A DNA stretch of 64,000 nt from Raphanus sativus. Its lineage: Eukaryota; Streptophyta; Magnoliopsida; Brassicales; Brassicaceae. Location of the stretch: the NCBI RefSeq assembly GCF_000801105.2, contig NC_079514.1, forward strand, positions 124,001 to 188,000, written 5' to 3'. Below are positions 11,150-22,207 of the stretch, in pieces (position 1 is the first letter of the stretch; each line of letters opens with the position of its first letter). Both the position numbers and the translations under genes were made by a program. The notes below the pieces were generated by a model, which was not told where the DNA came from, did no database searches, and saw nothing but the letters and a program-made list of their open reading frames with translations.

Positions 11150-13322
11150 ATGGTGAAGACGAAATGGACGAGGAAGAAGAAGAAAACGAAACCATTGAAG
11201 GATATAACATCTCCATTGAAAGATATTGAGATTCCGAAAGAGATTGAGAAAGAGAAGAAGAACGATGTGAATCTCGTTGAAGATAAAGAAAAAGAGGCGA
11301 ACCCTGTTGAAGATAAAGATTCTGAGATGGAGACGAACACTAATGAAGAGAACGAGACCGAAGAGAGAGTTGATGATGAAGAGGCGAACAAGGTTCAAAG
11401 TGATGTAGAGGAAGAAGATGAACAGAGGTCAGAGGAGGAAGAGAGGTCAGAGGAAGAACAGGAACATAGGTCAGAGGAGGAAGAGAGGTCAGAAGAGGAA
11501 GAGAGGTCAGAGGAAGGAGAGGAAGAGAGGTCAGAGGAGGAACAGAGGTCAGAGGAGGAACAGAGGTCAGAGGAGGAAGAGCGGTCAGAGGAAGAAGAGG
11601 AAAGAGAGGAAAGAGAGGAAGGAGAGGAAGAGAGGTCAGAAGAAGAGGCGAACTTGGATGAGAGCAATGATGGAAGAAGAGAAGGACGTAGGGAAGAAGG
11701 AAGTAGGGAAGAAGAAATTTACAATGTAGACAATGTAAGTATTTCTACATCTCATAGTTGTAGAAAACAATTGATACAACTAAAGATAACTGGTTTGTTT
11801 GTGATATGATGTAATGATATGGTTGATCTTATTTAGTAATTGGGCGTGTGGTATGTGTGAGATGGGAGAGTTTGGTGAGGAGTATGTTAAATTAGATAGG
11901 CTGTTATCTTGTACAACTAGAATAACTACTGGAATAACTAGTGGAATAACTACTGGAATAACTACCGGAATAACTAAGTATAACTAAGTATAACTAAATG
12001 AGTTTGTTTCTTGGTTGGTTGCAGGAATTCGTCGAAGAGGAGCCGGTCGCGATAAAACCGTTAGGCATGTACTTCCCACCTTCTGAGTATAGGAAGAAGA
12101 TCAAGATATCGACGAGGTGTTTTATTGTTGATGTATTAAAAACCCTAGGCGAATTAAAGCCTCCGATGACTCCGGTAGAGAAGAGTTGGTTTGAGACTCA
12201 TCCGCAGTTCAAACACATATTCCACATGCCACAGGCTGGAAACCACAAGGTAATGGGGATGTGGATGCTCCTTCTCCGAACCGTACGCATAGTAAAAGAA
12301 AAGGAGGCTTGGTTTGCGGTGAATGGTTGTCCAATCCGCTACGGTATTAGAGAACATGCTTTGATATCTGGTTTGAACTGTAGAAACTATCCACTGAACT
12401 ACAAGCAATCCGGAGGCACGAACTTTGTGAAGAAATATTTTGGCCATCGAGTAGTTAGGTATCATGACGTGAAAGCAATGGTTCAGGAGGGAATGGAACC
12501 TGGTCGTGATAGGTTGAAGCTGCTGGTCTTGTATTTTCTATCGAGTGTTATAGTTGGGCAAAGAAGGGCCGGTGAAGATGCCCCTCCCGTGGAGCCATTC
12601 TTGCTTAGAGCAGTTGATGATCTCAACTTATGCAAAACATTCCCTTGGGGTAGATTGTCGTTTGATTACATGCTTAGACAGATTTCTAACACTATGAGCC
12701 ATTTTGATGGGGAGGTGAAAGAAGGTGTGATTTGGCCAGTTCCCGGATTCTGTCTTCCAATGGAGGTAAATGTATATGACTCGTATGTTGAATATTTGCA
12801 TAGAAATTATGATATTGACACTGGAAAGGTTTTTTTACTTGTGTAGTTCTTAGCATTTGAGGCCATCGAGAAATTGGGGGAGAAATTCCGAGAGCGAGTA
12901 CCAGATGAAGACGTACACCCAACATGTCCAAGGATGTGCCGATCAATGTTCAAGAGAAGTGAAATGAAGGGATTTCCACTAGAGAAAATAAATAAAGCAC
13001 TCGGTGATACTACGGTTAGTTGTCCCATGTATCCAAATATTGTAGATAACATGTTATGTAATCTTTTGGAAATTTGAATAAGGCGTTGACACTGCAGGAC
13101 ATTGAGAACATCTTGGCTTGTACCGACGAAGACAAGACTCTACTAGATGGGATAACAGAACCAGAAGACATCAGAGATAAGGATGACACGATTGTGGAGA
13201 GTTGGATGAAGGTGGTGGAGAGGGGTTATGTTGTTAGGTTTGAAGATATGTTGAAGGAAGATGTGGCTGCTAGACAAGCCCCTCCCCCTGAGCCTCAACT
13301 TATTAGTTTGAAGATATGTTGA
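11150..13322 (+). CDS. Acidic-repeat protein with DUF1985 domain
   Basis: A four-exon model keeps one frame: 11150-11734, 12025-12765, 12847-13014, 13098-13322, all introns phase 0 with GT-AG ends, giving 572 residues. Exon 1 begins MVKTKWTRKKKKTKPLK (basic) and continues into a very acidic RSEEE repeat region to about residue 190. Exon 2 holds the plant DUF1985 domain, with marker segments HPQFKHIFHMP, REHALISGL, KLLVLYFLSSVIVG and CKTFPWGRLSF. Exon 3 carries EKLGEKFRERV. DUF1985 has no known enzymatic activity; it occurs mainly in MULE-encoded, often Ulp1-fused, proteins. No Ulp1 protease domain is visible here. The ATG follows a ttgcag acceptor at 11140, so a 5'-UTR intron is likely. The frame is intact. 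Confidence 0.75.
11420..11660 (+). repeat. Coding minisatellite encoding RSEEE repeats
   Basis: Imperfect copies of agaggtcagaggaggaa (about 15-18 bases) encode repeated Arg-Ser-Glu-Glu-Glu units within exon 1 of the DUF1985 gene. Long antisense frames here (Ser-rich) are artefacts of this repeat. Confidence 0.85.
11918..11998 (+). repeat. 12-bp tandem repeat in intron 1 of the DUF1985 gene
   Basis: About five copies of aataactactgg and variants are followed by two aataactaagt copies. The similar motif actagtataactag recurs at 16885-16995, on the other flank of the element. Confidence 0.7.
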
Positions 13323-13588
13323 AGGTGTGTACTAAACTTATGTTTGCTTTTGGAACTAGGTGAGTAAGTACAACTATGGAAAACTAATAAAACTATATCT
13401 AACTAGTACAACTAGGTGATTATTTGATTGGTTCTCCAATTAAATAAACCGGATTTGATTGGTTCTCTCTCACTCTTCACTCTCCTCTCATCTCTCTCTC
13501 ATCTTCCCTAGAATCTTCTCATAAATATACTTTTACTTTTCTCTCTCTCTCTCTTCCTTTAAAAAGAAGTCAGACGATTTCTCATTCT

Positions 13589-13590
<2 letters not shown>

Positions 13591-13626
<36 letters not shown>
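13591..13626 (+). repeat. (TC)n microsatellite
   Basis: About 18 uninterrupted CT/TC units lie 25 bases upstream of the start codon of the GRF zinc-finger gene at 13652, so they probably lie in its 5' leader. A shorter CT tract is at 13540-13556. Confidence 0.9.
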
Positions 13627-13629
<3 letters not shown>

Positions 13630-13651
13630 TTTAAAAAATCTTCTACTGAAG

Positions 13652-14094
13652 ATGGAATATGGTTCGGGATCGTCCAGGAGAAGGCCAAAATCTGGTCGGA
13701 AATTGTGCTCATGTGCCTTAGAGGCGACCATATATCAAGCTTGGACAGAGAAGAACCCAGGGCGACGATTTTATGGATGTCCGCGGTACAAGGTATGGCA
13801 TCTGATTATACAACTTGTTATCTTGCAATTCCATGATGAATAATGACTCGAATAATAGATTGGATTTGGATTATGTGACAGGAGCCAAATGGATGCAACT
13901 TCTTCTCCTGGTTTGATAAAGAGGATGGTACATTATGGCAAAAAAGAGCTTTGCTTGAAGCCCGGGATGAGATCCGAGAGCAGAGTCTGGTGATTGAGCA
14001 GTTGAAGGAAACAATTGCGGAACTGAGAAGCAATTTGGAGAAGAAAGAAAATGAAGATGAGATTGTTAGGAAGTTTGAAGACTTCTTTGTTTAA
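13652..14094 (+). CDS. Small GRF-type zinc finger protein with coiled coil
   Basis: Two exons, 13652-13792 and 13882-14094, join in phase 0 (AAG|gtatgg, ctgtgacag|GAG) to give 117 residues. The N-terminus is Ser/Arg-rich. The GRF zinc finger is complete: CSCALEA, then NPGRRFYGCPRY, then NGCNFFSWFDKED. A heptad-like coiled coil, EIREQSLVIEQLKETIAELR, follows. GRF fingers bind single-stranded nucleic acid in other proteins; short GRF-coil proteins of this kind are common in plant transposable elements. The gene lies tail to tail with a second GRF gene at 14387-14792 and downstream of the DUF1985 gene, so it is probably element-encoded rather than a host gene. No lesion is visible. Confidence 0.75.
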
Positions 14095-14149
14095 GCCAAT
14101 GAATCCATTTGTATGTTTAAGAAGACCTCTATGTTTAATAAGACCTCTA

Positions 14150-14250
14150 TGTTTACTACGGAAAACTACAGAAAACTACCGAAAACTAAGGAAAAACTAC
14201 CGAAAACTAAGGAAAAACTACGGAAAACTACGGAAAACCACACAAGTCTT
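14150..14250 (+). repeat. ggaaaactac tandem repeat between the two GRF genes
   Basis: About eight imperfect copies of a 10-14 base unit (ggaaaactac, gaaaactaagg) lie just after the stop codon of the first GRF gene, in the short gap between the converging genes. Confidence 0.75.
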
Positions 14251-14386
14251 AACTTAACACAACATCACATACATAATCCAAATAAGAAACACGTACAAGG
14301 AGATCCACATACAAGTCTTAACAAACAAAGACTTGTATTTACCGAAAATTAAAGACATACAAGTTGTTCAAACAAACTAACACTTC

Positions 14387-14792
14387 TCAAACACGTGGGA
14401 TAAGTAGTTTCAGAGCTGCAATTTCCGCAGCCATGTCGTCCACCTCCTTCCTTAAGCGGCGAACCTCTTCCTCAACTCCGATGACCCATGGCTGACGGAA
14501 GTGGAGACCATCATCCTGTCAGTTTCACATTGTTATTACATATTGCATTATCTTTCGGAAAAGAAGGGAAAATCCATATTTTTACCTCAAACTTGTCGCA
14601 AGTGAAGTACTTGCGGCCTGGTGAGAAATCTTTATCTTTCGGATTAGCTGAAACCTCGTTGACAATTCGTCCCCCGCATGGGCAAGATCTTGGAATCCCG
14701 TACTCAGCATCGCATGTATATTGAACCATGTCCAAGTGTTTCTTCGTTTTCTTCATCTCCCTCCTTTCCTGTTTTTCAACCCATGGATCCAT
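14387..14792 (-). CDS. Second small GRF-like zinc finger protein
   Basis: Exons 14792-14586 and 14515-14387 join in phase 0 (GAG|gtaaaa, actgacag|GAT), giving 111 residues. The finger region reads SCPCGGRIVNEVSA, then FSPGRKYFTCDKFE, then DDGLHFRQPW. This matches the GRF layout but with spacing and end residues different from the gene at 13652. A short coiled coil, EEEVRRLRKEVDDMAAEIA, closes the protein. The two GRF genes converge with about 290 bases between stop codons. They are not near-identical copies, so they are either old duplicates or two distinct element genes. Confidence 0.65.
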
Positions 14793-15490
14793 CTCGAGAG
14801 AAAGATGACTGAATTGTAATTTTGAGAGTAAAGTGAAGATGAGGAGAGTCGAGGAGAGATAAAGGTTGTAGAGAGATGAGGAATGTGTGGTGAATGAGAG
14901 AGTAGAAGAGATAATGTTTAGAAAGCCCGCCTAAAATTTAAAATGTTTTGGAAAGCCCGCCTAAATTTTAACTTAGTTCTCCCTAAGATAGTTGTTGTAC
15001 AGAATTTACAAATAGTTGTACATCGGGTGATTTCCATTTATTTCAGTATTACAAGTATTTATATATTTTTTTAGTAGTTGTCCAATGATATATAAGATTT
15101 CATAATATGATTATTGGTGTTTCGCGTAATTAAAGTGTCTATAAGATCTCTAAAACGAAATCTCATCTTCAGTATTCACATATTTAGCAAAGTGAGTCCA
15201 AAAGTGTATGTAGTATGTTGGGTGGTTGTTTTGATTCTTGAATAATAATTTTTTATCTTATGTTGGATAGTTGTTTTGATTCTTGAGTAATAATTTTTTA
15301 TCTTCTATTGGATAGTTCACTTCACTATAAATATCATTTGATGATGCAACTTTGTAAAATTCACACTCAGTTCGAAATTCAATTTCAGATAGTTATACCA
15401 GCATCAATATCAGTTCGACATAGTTGTACAAAGAAAACAGAGTAAATTCACACTCAATTCGACTTAGTTGTACAAACAGAACAGAGTAAA
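14793..15490. other. Intergenic stretch inside the MULE
   Basis: AT-rich sequence with repeated phrases tatgttggatagttgttttgattcttgaataataat (15215-15310) and agttcgacatagttgtaca (15410-15475). It probably includes the promoter of the minus-strand GRF gene and the 3' flank of the transposase. No gene was seen. Confidence 0.5.
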
Positions 15491-15492
15491 AT

Positions 15493-16840
15493 TCAAACAT
15501 TTCGATTTCCAAATAGCAACCATTGCAGGCTTTGTCTTGGTCGCCTTTTATTTTGTGTCCTTGGCCTACGCTCCCCTGCTGATGGAAACCGTTTCACTCT
15601 TTTTCTTCCCCTCTGCTCAATGCGCTTAGGAGCCAAGATCTTCTTGTTTTTTATGTAATCCGGGACATCCCATTGGCTCCTATCCGGAACCACATATATA
15701 GTCCTGTAATATGCCAATGCCCACAGCTCTGTCCAATAGTATTTAGATATCAAATCTTCTAAATCGAAAACGTGATTGCTATCACCTTTCTTAGAGTAGA
15801 AAATGAAAGCGGCTAAGCCGTGGACACAAGGATACTTTTCAATGTCAAAGAACCTGCAACTGCAGCTTTTGGCTAGTAAATTCACCAAACTCTTGTTGTA
15901 TTTTCAACCCCAAACCGTCTTCCCATGCCTCCATAAATGGAACTGGTTTGGCAAGAGGAGGTGCCTCTATATATCTTCCACGCATTTCTGACTCTTGTGT
16001 ACCATTGTCCTCCATTCCACCAGCATTACAATCCTCTCTTCCACCAGCATTACAATCTTCTCTTCCACCAGCATTATCATCCTCTCTTCCACCAGCATTA
16101 TCGTCCTCCATTCCACCAGCATTACAATCCTCTCTTCCACCAGCATTACAATCCTCTCTTCCACCAGCATTATCATCCTCTCTTCCACCAGCATTATCGT
16201 CCTCCATTCCAACAGCATTATCGTCCTCCATTCTATCAGCATTATCATCTTCTTTTCCACCAGCATTATCATCCTCCTTTCCACCACCATTTTCATCCAA
16301 ATTAACTTCTTCATCAACTGCTTCCAACATCTCCTGAATCGCCACTATCCCCCGCTCAGATTGTTTTTCAACTAGAATGTTGCCACCATATAAAGTTATG
16401 GCTCTATCTCCGAAATCATTGTCATTCGAATGCAACACTTCATAGTTCATACCTAACGAACTTCGTTTACCTAACGAACTTCGTTTGCCGGCTCTTGAAA
16501 GTTGCTCGGGGAGTTCTGATCTTCTGATGATTTCCACATACAATATGCACCTGCGGTTCTCTTTATCAAGAGACAATAGATATACACAAAGGTCTTCATC
16601 ATCAAGAATGATAAATTGTTCCTCAGACCCAATCAACAGTGGAATATAACTCAATTTCAACTTCACTGAACTTTCATCTATCCCAAGCTTCTTGCATATC
16701 CGTGCTTCTACCATTGAAACAGTTATATCGTCCACTTCATTCTTAATCACTACACTATACATGTGACCTTCGCATCTGAAATGTATGATGACGTTGTTGC
16801 TCATTGGATCCTGACAAGACAACCATTGAATATCATTCAT
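15493..16840 (-). pseudogene. MuDR-type transposase with internal deletion
   Basis: The N-terminal frame starts at ATG 16838-16840. It contains the PB1-like N-terminal domain of plant MULE transposases (VIIHFRCEGHMYSV, VKLKLSYIP, DEDLCVYLL) and a long Gly-Gly-x-Glu-Asp-Asp-Asn-Ala repeat, then PVPFMEAWEDGL. At about 15888-15910 it jumps, with a frame change, into the C-terminal SWIM zinc finger (CSCRFFDIEKYPCVHGLAAF) and a basic tail ending at 15493. The WRKY/GCM1-like DNA-binding domain and the DDE catalytic domain, several hundred residues in family members, are absent. The protein cannot catalyse transposition. The deletion joint falls where a normal transposase would have most of its length. 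Confidence 0.8.
16010..16295 (-). repeat. 24-bp coding minisatellite in transposase remnant
   Basis: About eleven copies of ccaccagcattatcatcctctctt encode repeats of GG(R/M/K)EDDNA. Copies differ at a few positions (GACAAT/GATAAT versus TGTAAT, giving EDDN or EDCN) and appear in a higher-order alternation. All plus-strand frames across it are shadows. Confidence 0.9.
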
Positions 16841-16884
16841 TATGCATCGAAATATTCCAACATAATTAATTATTAACCGTTCTC

Positions 16885-16998
16885 GTTCAGTAATACTAGT
16901 ATAACTAGCTGTACAACAAATATCAGTAATACTAGTATTACTAGCTATACTACAAATATCAGTATTACTAGCTCTACTATAGTTTCACTAGTTCTCCT
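16885..16998. repeat. About 47-bp repeat rich in actagtat
   Basis: Two and a half copies of cagtaatactagtat(a/t)actagct...acaaatat sit just upstream of the transposase start. The motif resembles the aactact/actag repeats near 11918. Confidence 0.7.
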
Positions 16999-19715
16999 AT
17001 CTTAGCCGTATTGATTTTCAAATCTACAATCAATGTACTACGATTTAACTCTCCAATGCAGCTAATTTCACTCATAATGGACCAAATCGACCTCCGGCAA
17101 CATCTACATCCATTCCAATCAGGTTTTCTCATCGAGGATTGCAACATTTATACATACATACCCGTTTTCACCTTTCCAGTACAGTGGAAGGTAGTGCAGC
17201 CTTTGATTGCGAACTCGATTGATATAGATAGGACCGAAGATCGATCTTCGACTCTGGAGCTTCGGATTGGGGAGGCAAATCGAAAGAAAGGAACTGAATT
17301 GGAGGAGGGCAGCTCAGTGGAGGACGAGAGCGTCGTGCATCGTTTCTCGATTTCGTTTTTCGATTTTCTTTATTCCACAACGCAGAGACGCAAACGCAAT
17401 TCCACTCTCGGTTCAATTGAGAGGTTCAATTGCAACTGGTTTAATTTTCTTTATTTTCAAATTTAATTTTATTTTAGCTGAGGTCAATTTCGTAATTGCA
17501 ACTGGTTTAATGAAATAGGAGGGTGTTGAGAATAGGGGGGGATATAAATGATTTAGTTTTTTTGTAGGAGGGCATCTGAGGATATGTCTCGATGTATCAG
17601 CCATTGGTTTCTCCAGAGATGTAGATTATGAAATTTTGAACGGCGAGAGACGATCAAAAGAAACTAAATTGGGATGTGAGATAAGATCCATTGATTGTAG
17701 ACTGTAACCTTGGACGAAAGAAGTTTATTTAAGAGGAAAATCAAAGGGTGGTGGAAGGATTAAATTGCAACCGAAGAGAAAAATAAATAATGAGATTGAA
17801 TAAGTGAGAATCTATACTATACTAAAAGGAGAATACTCTCCAATTCTAAGCTATCCACGTCACTCTATAAAATCAACCAATCAGAGCATTGTGTTTTGAC
17901 ACGTCACTTTCGTATGGGCTCTACTCACAGTTACGTATGGGCTAGCAATTGATTTTGGGCTCTATTGATTATAAGTCAGCCCATCTTTTTTATGCAGACA
18001 GCTTCATCGTCTTCCAGCGTCGAGTCTCTTCCTCCCCCTCCCCGACACTTCATCTTCTCCAAACGTATGCTTTTACCGTTACTTTCTCAATCAATGACGC
18101 TGTCAAAGCTATTCTTCAATGTTGTGGTCCATCTCCCCTTGATACTTCTCTTATATAAATCTCTGTCTCAAAACCTAAAACCACCCTAAATTAAAAAACC
18201 TAATCTGCAAAAAATACATTCATGGCAATGAAATAGTCTCAGCTTATCACCAGAAAATATCCCGTCGCCATGTGTTTCAACGACATCTCACCATGATGTT
18301 CTGAGTCACAGCTTCAATTCAGGAAACAAATCTCGGACGCCTAGATCTGGAAACCATGAAGCATCTGAACCCAAAACTATGACTAATGTTCACAGGGACG
18401 GCAATGACGGGGACGATAGAGAAGAAGGGACAACAATCGTTGAGATATGTAAGTAAAAACAATCTGCATCAATTTTTTTTGTCTCCTTCAATTTATGATT
18501 TATTCATTTCCTTCCTACGTTTTTCATCTGAATTTGGAAGTAAAAAAAAACAGCCTTTAGATAAAATACTCCTAGGAGGGAGACAAAAATGAGAGGACTA
18601 AATCATCTTCAGATGCTCGAACCAGTGCTCGTGCTTGAATCGACCATCCTTGCTTCCGCCTTCCGGTAATGACTCACATCCTGGAAACTCGAATTGTACC
18701 CTACAAAGACTCATTAAGTTTTAGTTTCTACCACAAAATATCAATGAATTTAGGACATGGATTCTTATTTCAATGTTTCTTATTATTTCTGTTAAATCGG
18801 CTTCATTGTGTTTTTTTGTCAATACCATTGGAAGATTTGCTCTTACAACTCGGCTAAAAGAATATTCATGAACTCAGGTTGTCTAGATATAGGGACAAGT
18901 GTTGCTACTGAGATGATATAAACGTATAATTGTACTGTATCTATTTCTTGAGTTCCAAATTTGAAATCATGTTAAACGTATTCCACTTGCTTGTTCATAA
19001 TCATCTAGAAAGTCAAAGGATGTTAACAATCAATGAGAAATAATTAAGTGCATTTTAATATGTCCAGGTTGGTTTAAAGAAAGGTGCAGCCAAGTGTGTA
19101 AGAAATCCAAGGTGTCTAATGCTAACTTCCACTGGACACAACTTTAATGGATGGAAACCGTAAGAACACCTCTTTAAAAAAAAACTGATGATCTTGAAAA
19201 CTGTTTTTCTTTCATCTGATGAGTTTTCTTCTATTTACGTGAATGTCAGATGAGGAAGCTTGGTATGATTCCTTAAAAATGATTAATTTGCTTCTTTTGC
19301 AGATACCTATGGTCTGAATTATTAACCCTTGAGTTGCTTAGCAAGTGATGCTTAGTACTGAACCAACAACTAAGCTCACATTTGCAGTCTCAGTGTTTAT
19401 GATTTTCGCTCCTGGTTTGTAGAGACAGAGGGTAAAAGCTATGATCGGGTCAGTCGGACAGAGATCGCGATGTTGGTAAGGCCCAAAATTTTCTTTTTAT
19501 CTCGCTTTGAATCCCAAAATCTGATTGAGCTTTGTTTTTGTTTTTTTCGTCATAAGGTGAGATTACAAGTTTGGATTAGACAAGGTCATAATTGATGGGC
19601 TACAGATATTCAAAGTGTCCTATTCTTTTTTTTTATAAGTTCAACCACAAGAAACTTTTAATCTTTTCGCCGATTGCTGTAACATCCACAAATTGATTAT
19701 CACGGACAATACTGC

Positions 19716-19965
19716 AGGGAGCAATCGTTTGTGTAGGAGAACCAAAGGCTTCCGAGCTCCAGAGGTACATCAAGTGTAACAATATATATCTTCCTTTAAA
19801 GCTTTGCTTATATGAGTCTTCTACCTTGAGGCTAAAGATACACGCATGAACTACTCATTAGAACTTTCAGGATGGAAAATCTAATAATATGGGGCTGTTC
19901 TTGGCTGAAATAACTTGTGCAGGATTCCTTCTGACGTGTGGTCAGCAGGAGTAAGATTAACTTTG
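19716..19965 (+). pseudogene. Captured protein kinase fragment (CDC7-like)
   Basis: Two short exon-like pieces with intron between them encode RRTKGFRAPE (ending at a gtacat donor at 19764) and, after a ttgtgcag acceptor at about 19921, SDVWSAGVRLTL. The combination GFRAPEV...DVWSAGV corresponds to the activation-segment/APE region and helix F of CDC7-family kinases. Only about 30 residues of kinase remain and no full domain is present. Splice sites retained around both pieces show capture at the DNA level. The kinase subfamily is inferred from the GFRAPE motif only. Confidence 0.5.
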
Positions 19966-20085
19966 TCTCATTGATTTGTTAGGATTGCAGAGCCTGGTTT
20001 GTTAATCCTCTCTCTTTTATACCAAATTAGTTTCTGCTCTATTGAACATAATTGCATTTCCATTTTCTCTTCCTGGACATTGAGA

Positions 20086-20640
20086 GATCATGAAGAATTC
20101 GAGGTTAAGATCAATGGTTTAGTTGAAACTGCACCAGTTCCTGAAGAAGTCTAGAATATCCACTACGGTACTCTTTGGCCCGGTAATAATGTGCCATGAT
20201 CAAGGTGAGATGCTCTGAGGCGTTTGCTGTTTCATTTTGTTATATGTGATGTGTGTATACATTACTCCCAAATTTATCTGTTTATTTTTTTCATGTTTCT
20301 CCTATGAAAAAGGTCTTCCTTGGAAACAAAGGTCTTAACGATGTAGAAACCTACGAGCTCCCTAGGCTGGTTTATGTTCTCGTGAGGAGGGAGCCCAGAT
20401 CCGACCATCTTAAGAAGGTTGAAGAAATAACTTTATTGGTAAACGATTAAGCTTAATCTTTGATTGTATTATTTAAACTTAAATATAATGTTCTCTCGCA
20501 AACTTAACTGTGATCACTACATCAACAATAGCAAAGCTCACAGGAGCAATGTGTTTCCCAAAGGATCCTTAGTCGGGAAAAAGCTCTGTTATGTCAATTC
20601 CCTGAACAAGCACTATTATTAGCAGCACTTGAAAGTTGAC
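20086..20640 (+). pseudogene. Captured cellulose synthase (CesA) fragment
   Basis: Three collinear pieces match CesA catalytic-region sequence and keep CesA-like intron positions. They are EEF-VKIN-LV followed by VPEE and WPGNNV (20090-20203, ending at a gtgaga donor); VFLGNKGLNDVE and YELPRLVYV (20313-20440); and NNSKA then KDP-GKKLCYV (20531-20610). Internal stops and frame slips are present (a TAG after VPEEV, and loss of the HHKKAGAMN consensus). CesA makes cellulose at the plasma membrane; this copy covers only part of the glycosyltransferase region and cannot be functional. Confidence 0.75.
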
Positions 20641-22207
20641 CATCATGACTATTTTTTTATCCCCACCCACAACAAAGAGACTTCTTACGGTAAAAAATAA
20701 CATATATCAACTCTAGGGTCATGTATCTGTGATTTCCATCGTTTCCTCCCCAAATAGAGTTTTCCAAGGAGCTAGAAAACAGAGAATGTGAGTTTTGGAA
20801 TCCGGGACATACGGATTTGCAACACTTGAAGTAGTGTTCTTGAACAACGTCCTAAACTAGAAAGTGCAAACACTGAACGGCTCAAGGAACCATGGACACT
20901 CTCGATTTTGAATCTGGCATTTCATTAAATGTAATCCAATATGCAGCAGAGAATCCAAGCGGAATAAAGGTTGAATATTAAACTGGTAACAAGGCGGGAC
21001 TTAATGTTTCGTTGATTGGAATGTGAACAATGATTTTGGATCAACCTTTCCTTATAGGGGACTCACATTGAGTTTTGTTTTTGTTCAATGTGGCAAAAGT
21101 TAGTGAGATGTATATACATGTTTCAAACAAGTTCGTGACTGATTACGTTGCTGACATGTGAGCAATCTATGATTATTGTTTGTCTTTCCCAGCAGATTTG
21201 TGAACATATGTTAATATTATGTCAAACACTCCACGAAAATAAGTTAGCTTTATTATTTTTAGATAATTATTCTAAATTATATTTGACAAAAATGAATACC
21301 AAGTTATATAAGCGGCTTGCAATATTAGAAATTAAATTTACTTTAGGAAATAATTAGATGTATCAATTATAGTTTAGGAATATAAAATTATTTCAGTTAA
21401 TTGTATTCGTAAAATACGTTCCAAAAAAAGTTGTAACATGGGGTAGTTTCCTGAATAAAAATATCTAGAGTGTATTTTCCAAACAGGGACGAATAAATTA
21501 TGAAATTATTACTTTCAAATTTTAGATTTCTGTTGTGGATGAAAATATTTTCAATGATTTTCGGGTAAAATATCACACAATTTGCTAAGAGATTCACAAA
21601 AAAATTGATATAAATATTTACTATTACCAAAACAAAACTAAAACTTATTTGCAATATCTCATGACTGGGAACATAATTTTTCTTTAAAAAAATTGTTGAG
21701 GTTCCCCAAAATTCATTGAGCAACAAATCGAACCAATTTCAATAAACAACAAAAATGTTTAAGTTTCAATTAGGTATTAAAATATTAATTTCTGTCTAAT
21801 AAGAGAATGGAAGAATAAAAAAAAATGTTTAGAATACATTAAATTGGATATCTTCTTTAAAAATACAGTCAATCAAAAAAAGTAAAATACTATTGCAAGT
21901 TTAGGGTTTACTAATTATTGTTTATATTCAATATTAGAGAGTAAGATTAAGTCTGTGTTGGATATACAAAATTAAATATCATGCTTAAACGTAGATTGTT
22001 GAAAAATAAAATTAATTAAATATCATACTTAACAAGTCATACTCTGAATTATTATATAAAAATAAAACAAAATAATGAAAATTATCTTTTAAAAATTAAA
22101 ATACAAAAATAACGTATATAATAGTAAAAAGATAAATTTTTAAATTTAAAGGTATAGACCGCGCGAAGCATTTGATCTGAGAGTCTAAGGTATCTTTCGC
22201 ATTATAT

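Larger units (their letters stand above)
10900..17600. mobile_element. Mutator-like element (MULE) with DUF1985 and GRF genes, non-autonomous
   Basis: The segment carries, in order, a plus-strand acidic/DUF1985 gene, a plus-strand GRF zinc-finger gene, a minus-strand GRF zinc-finger gene, and a minus-strand MuDR-type transposase whose catalytic middle is deleted. DUF1985 proteins and SWIM-ended MuDR transposases are carried together by large plant MULEs, so I treat the block as one element. I could not identify terminal inverted repeats or a 9-bp target duplication, and both outer limits are estimates. With the transposase core missing it could only move with help from another copy. Confidence 0.5.

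Noticed and set aside
11395..11729. Antisense Ser-rich frame and plus-strand Arg-rich frame
   Set aside because: Shadows of the RSEEE coding repeat in the DUF1985 gene.
15937..16375. Four overlapping long plus- and minus-strand frames of repetitive protein
   Set aside because: They are other-frame readings of the 24-bp minisatellite; only the minus-strand frame continuing into transposase sequence is meaningful.
17011..17518. Plus-strand frames of 83-151 residues right of the transposase
   Set aside because: The sequence looks like the upstream leader of the minus-strand transposase; no recognisable domain in either frame.
10740..17650. Terminal inverted repeats for the MULE
   Set aside because: Compared both flanks by eye on both strands; only short aaaccag/aattgcaactgg phrases matched, not a credible terminal repeat.
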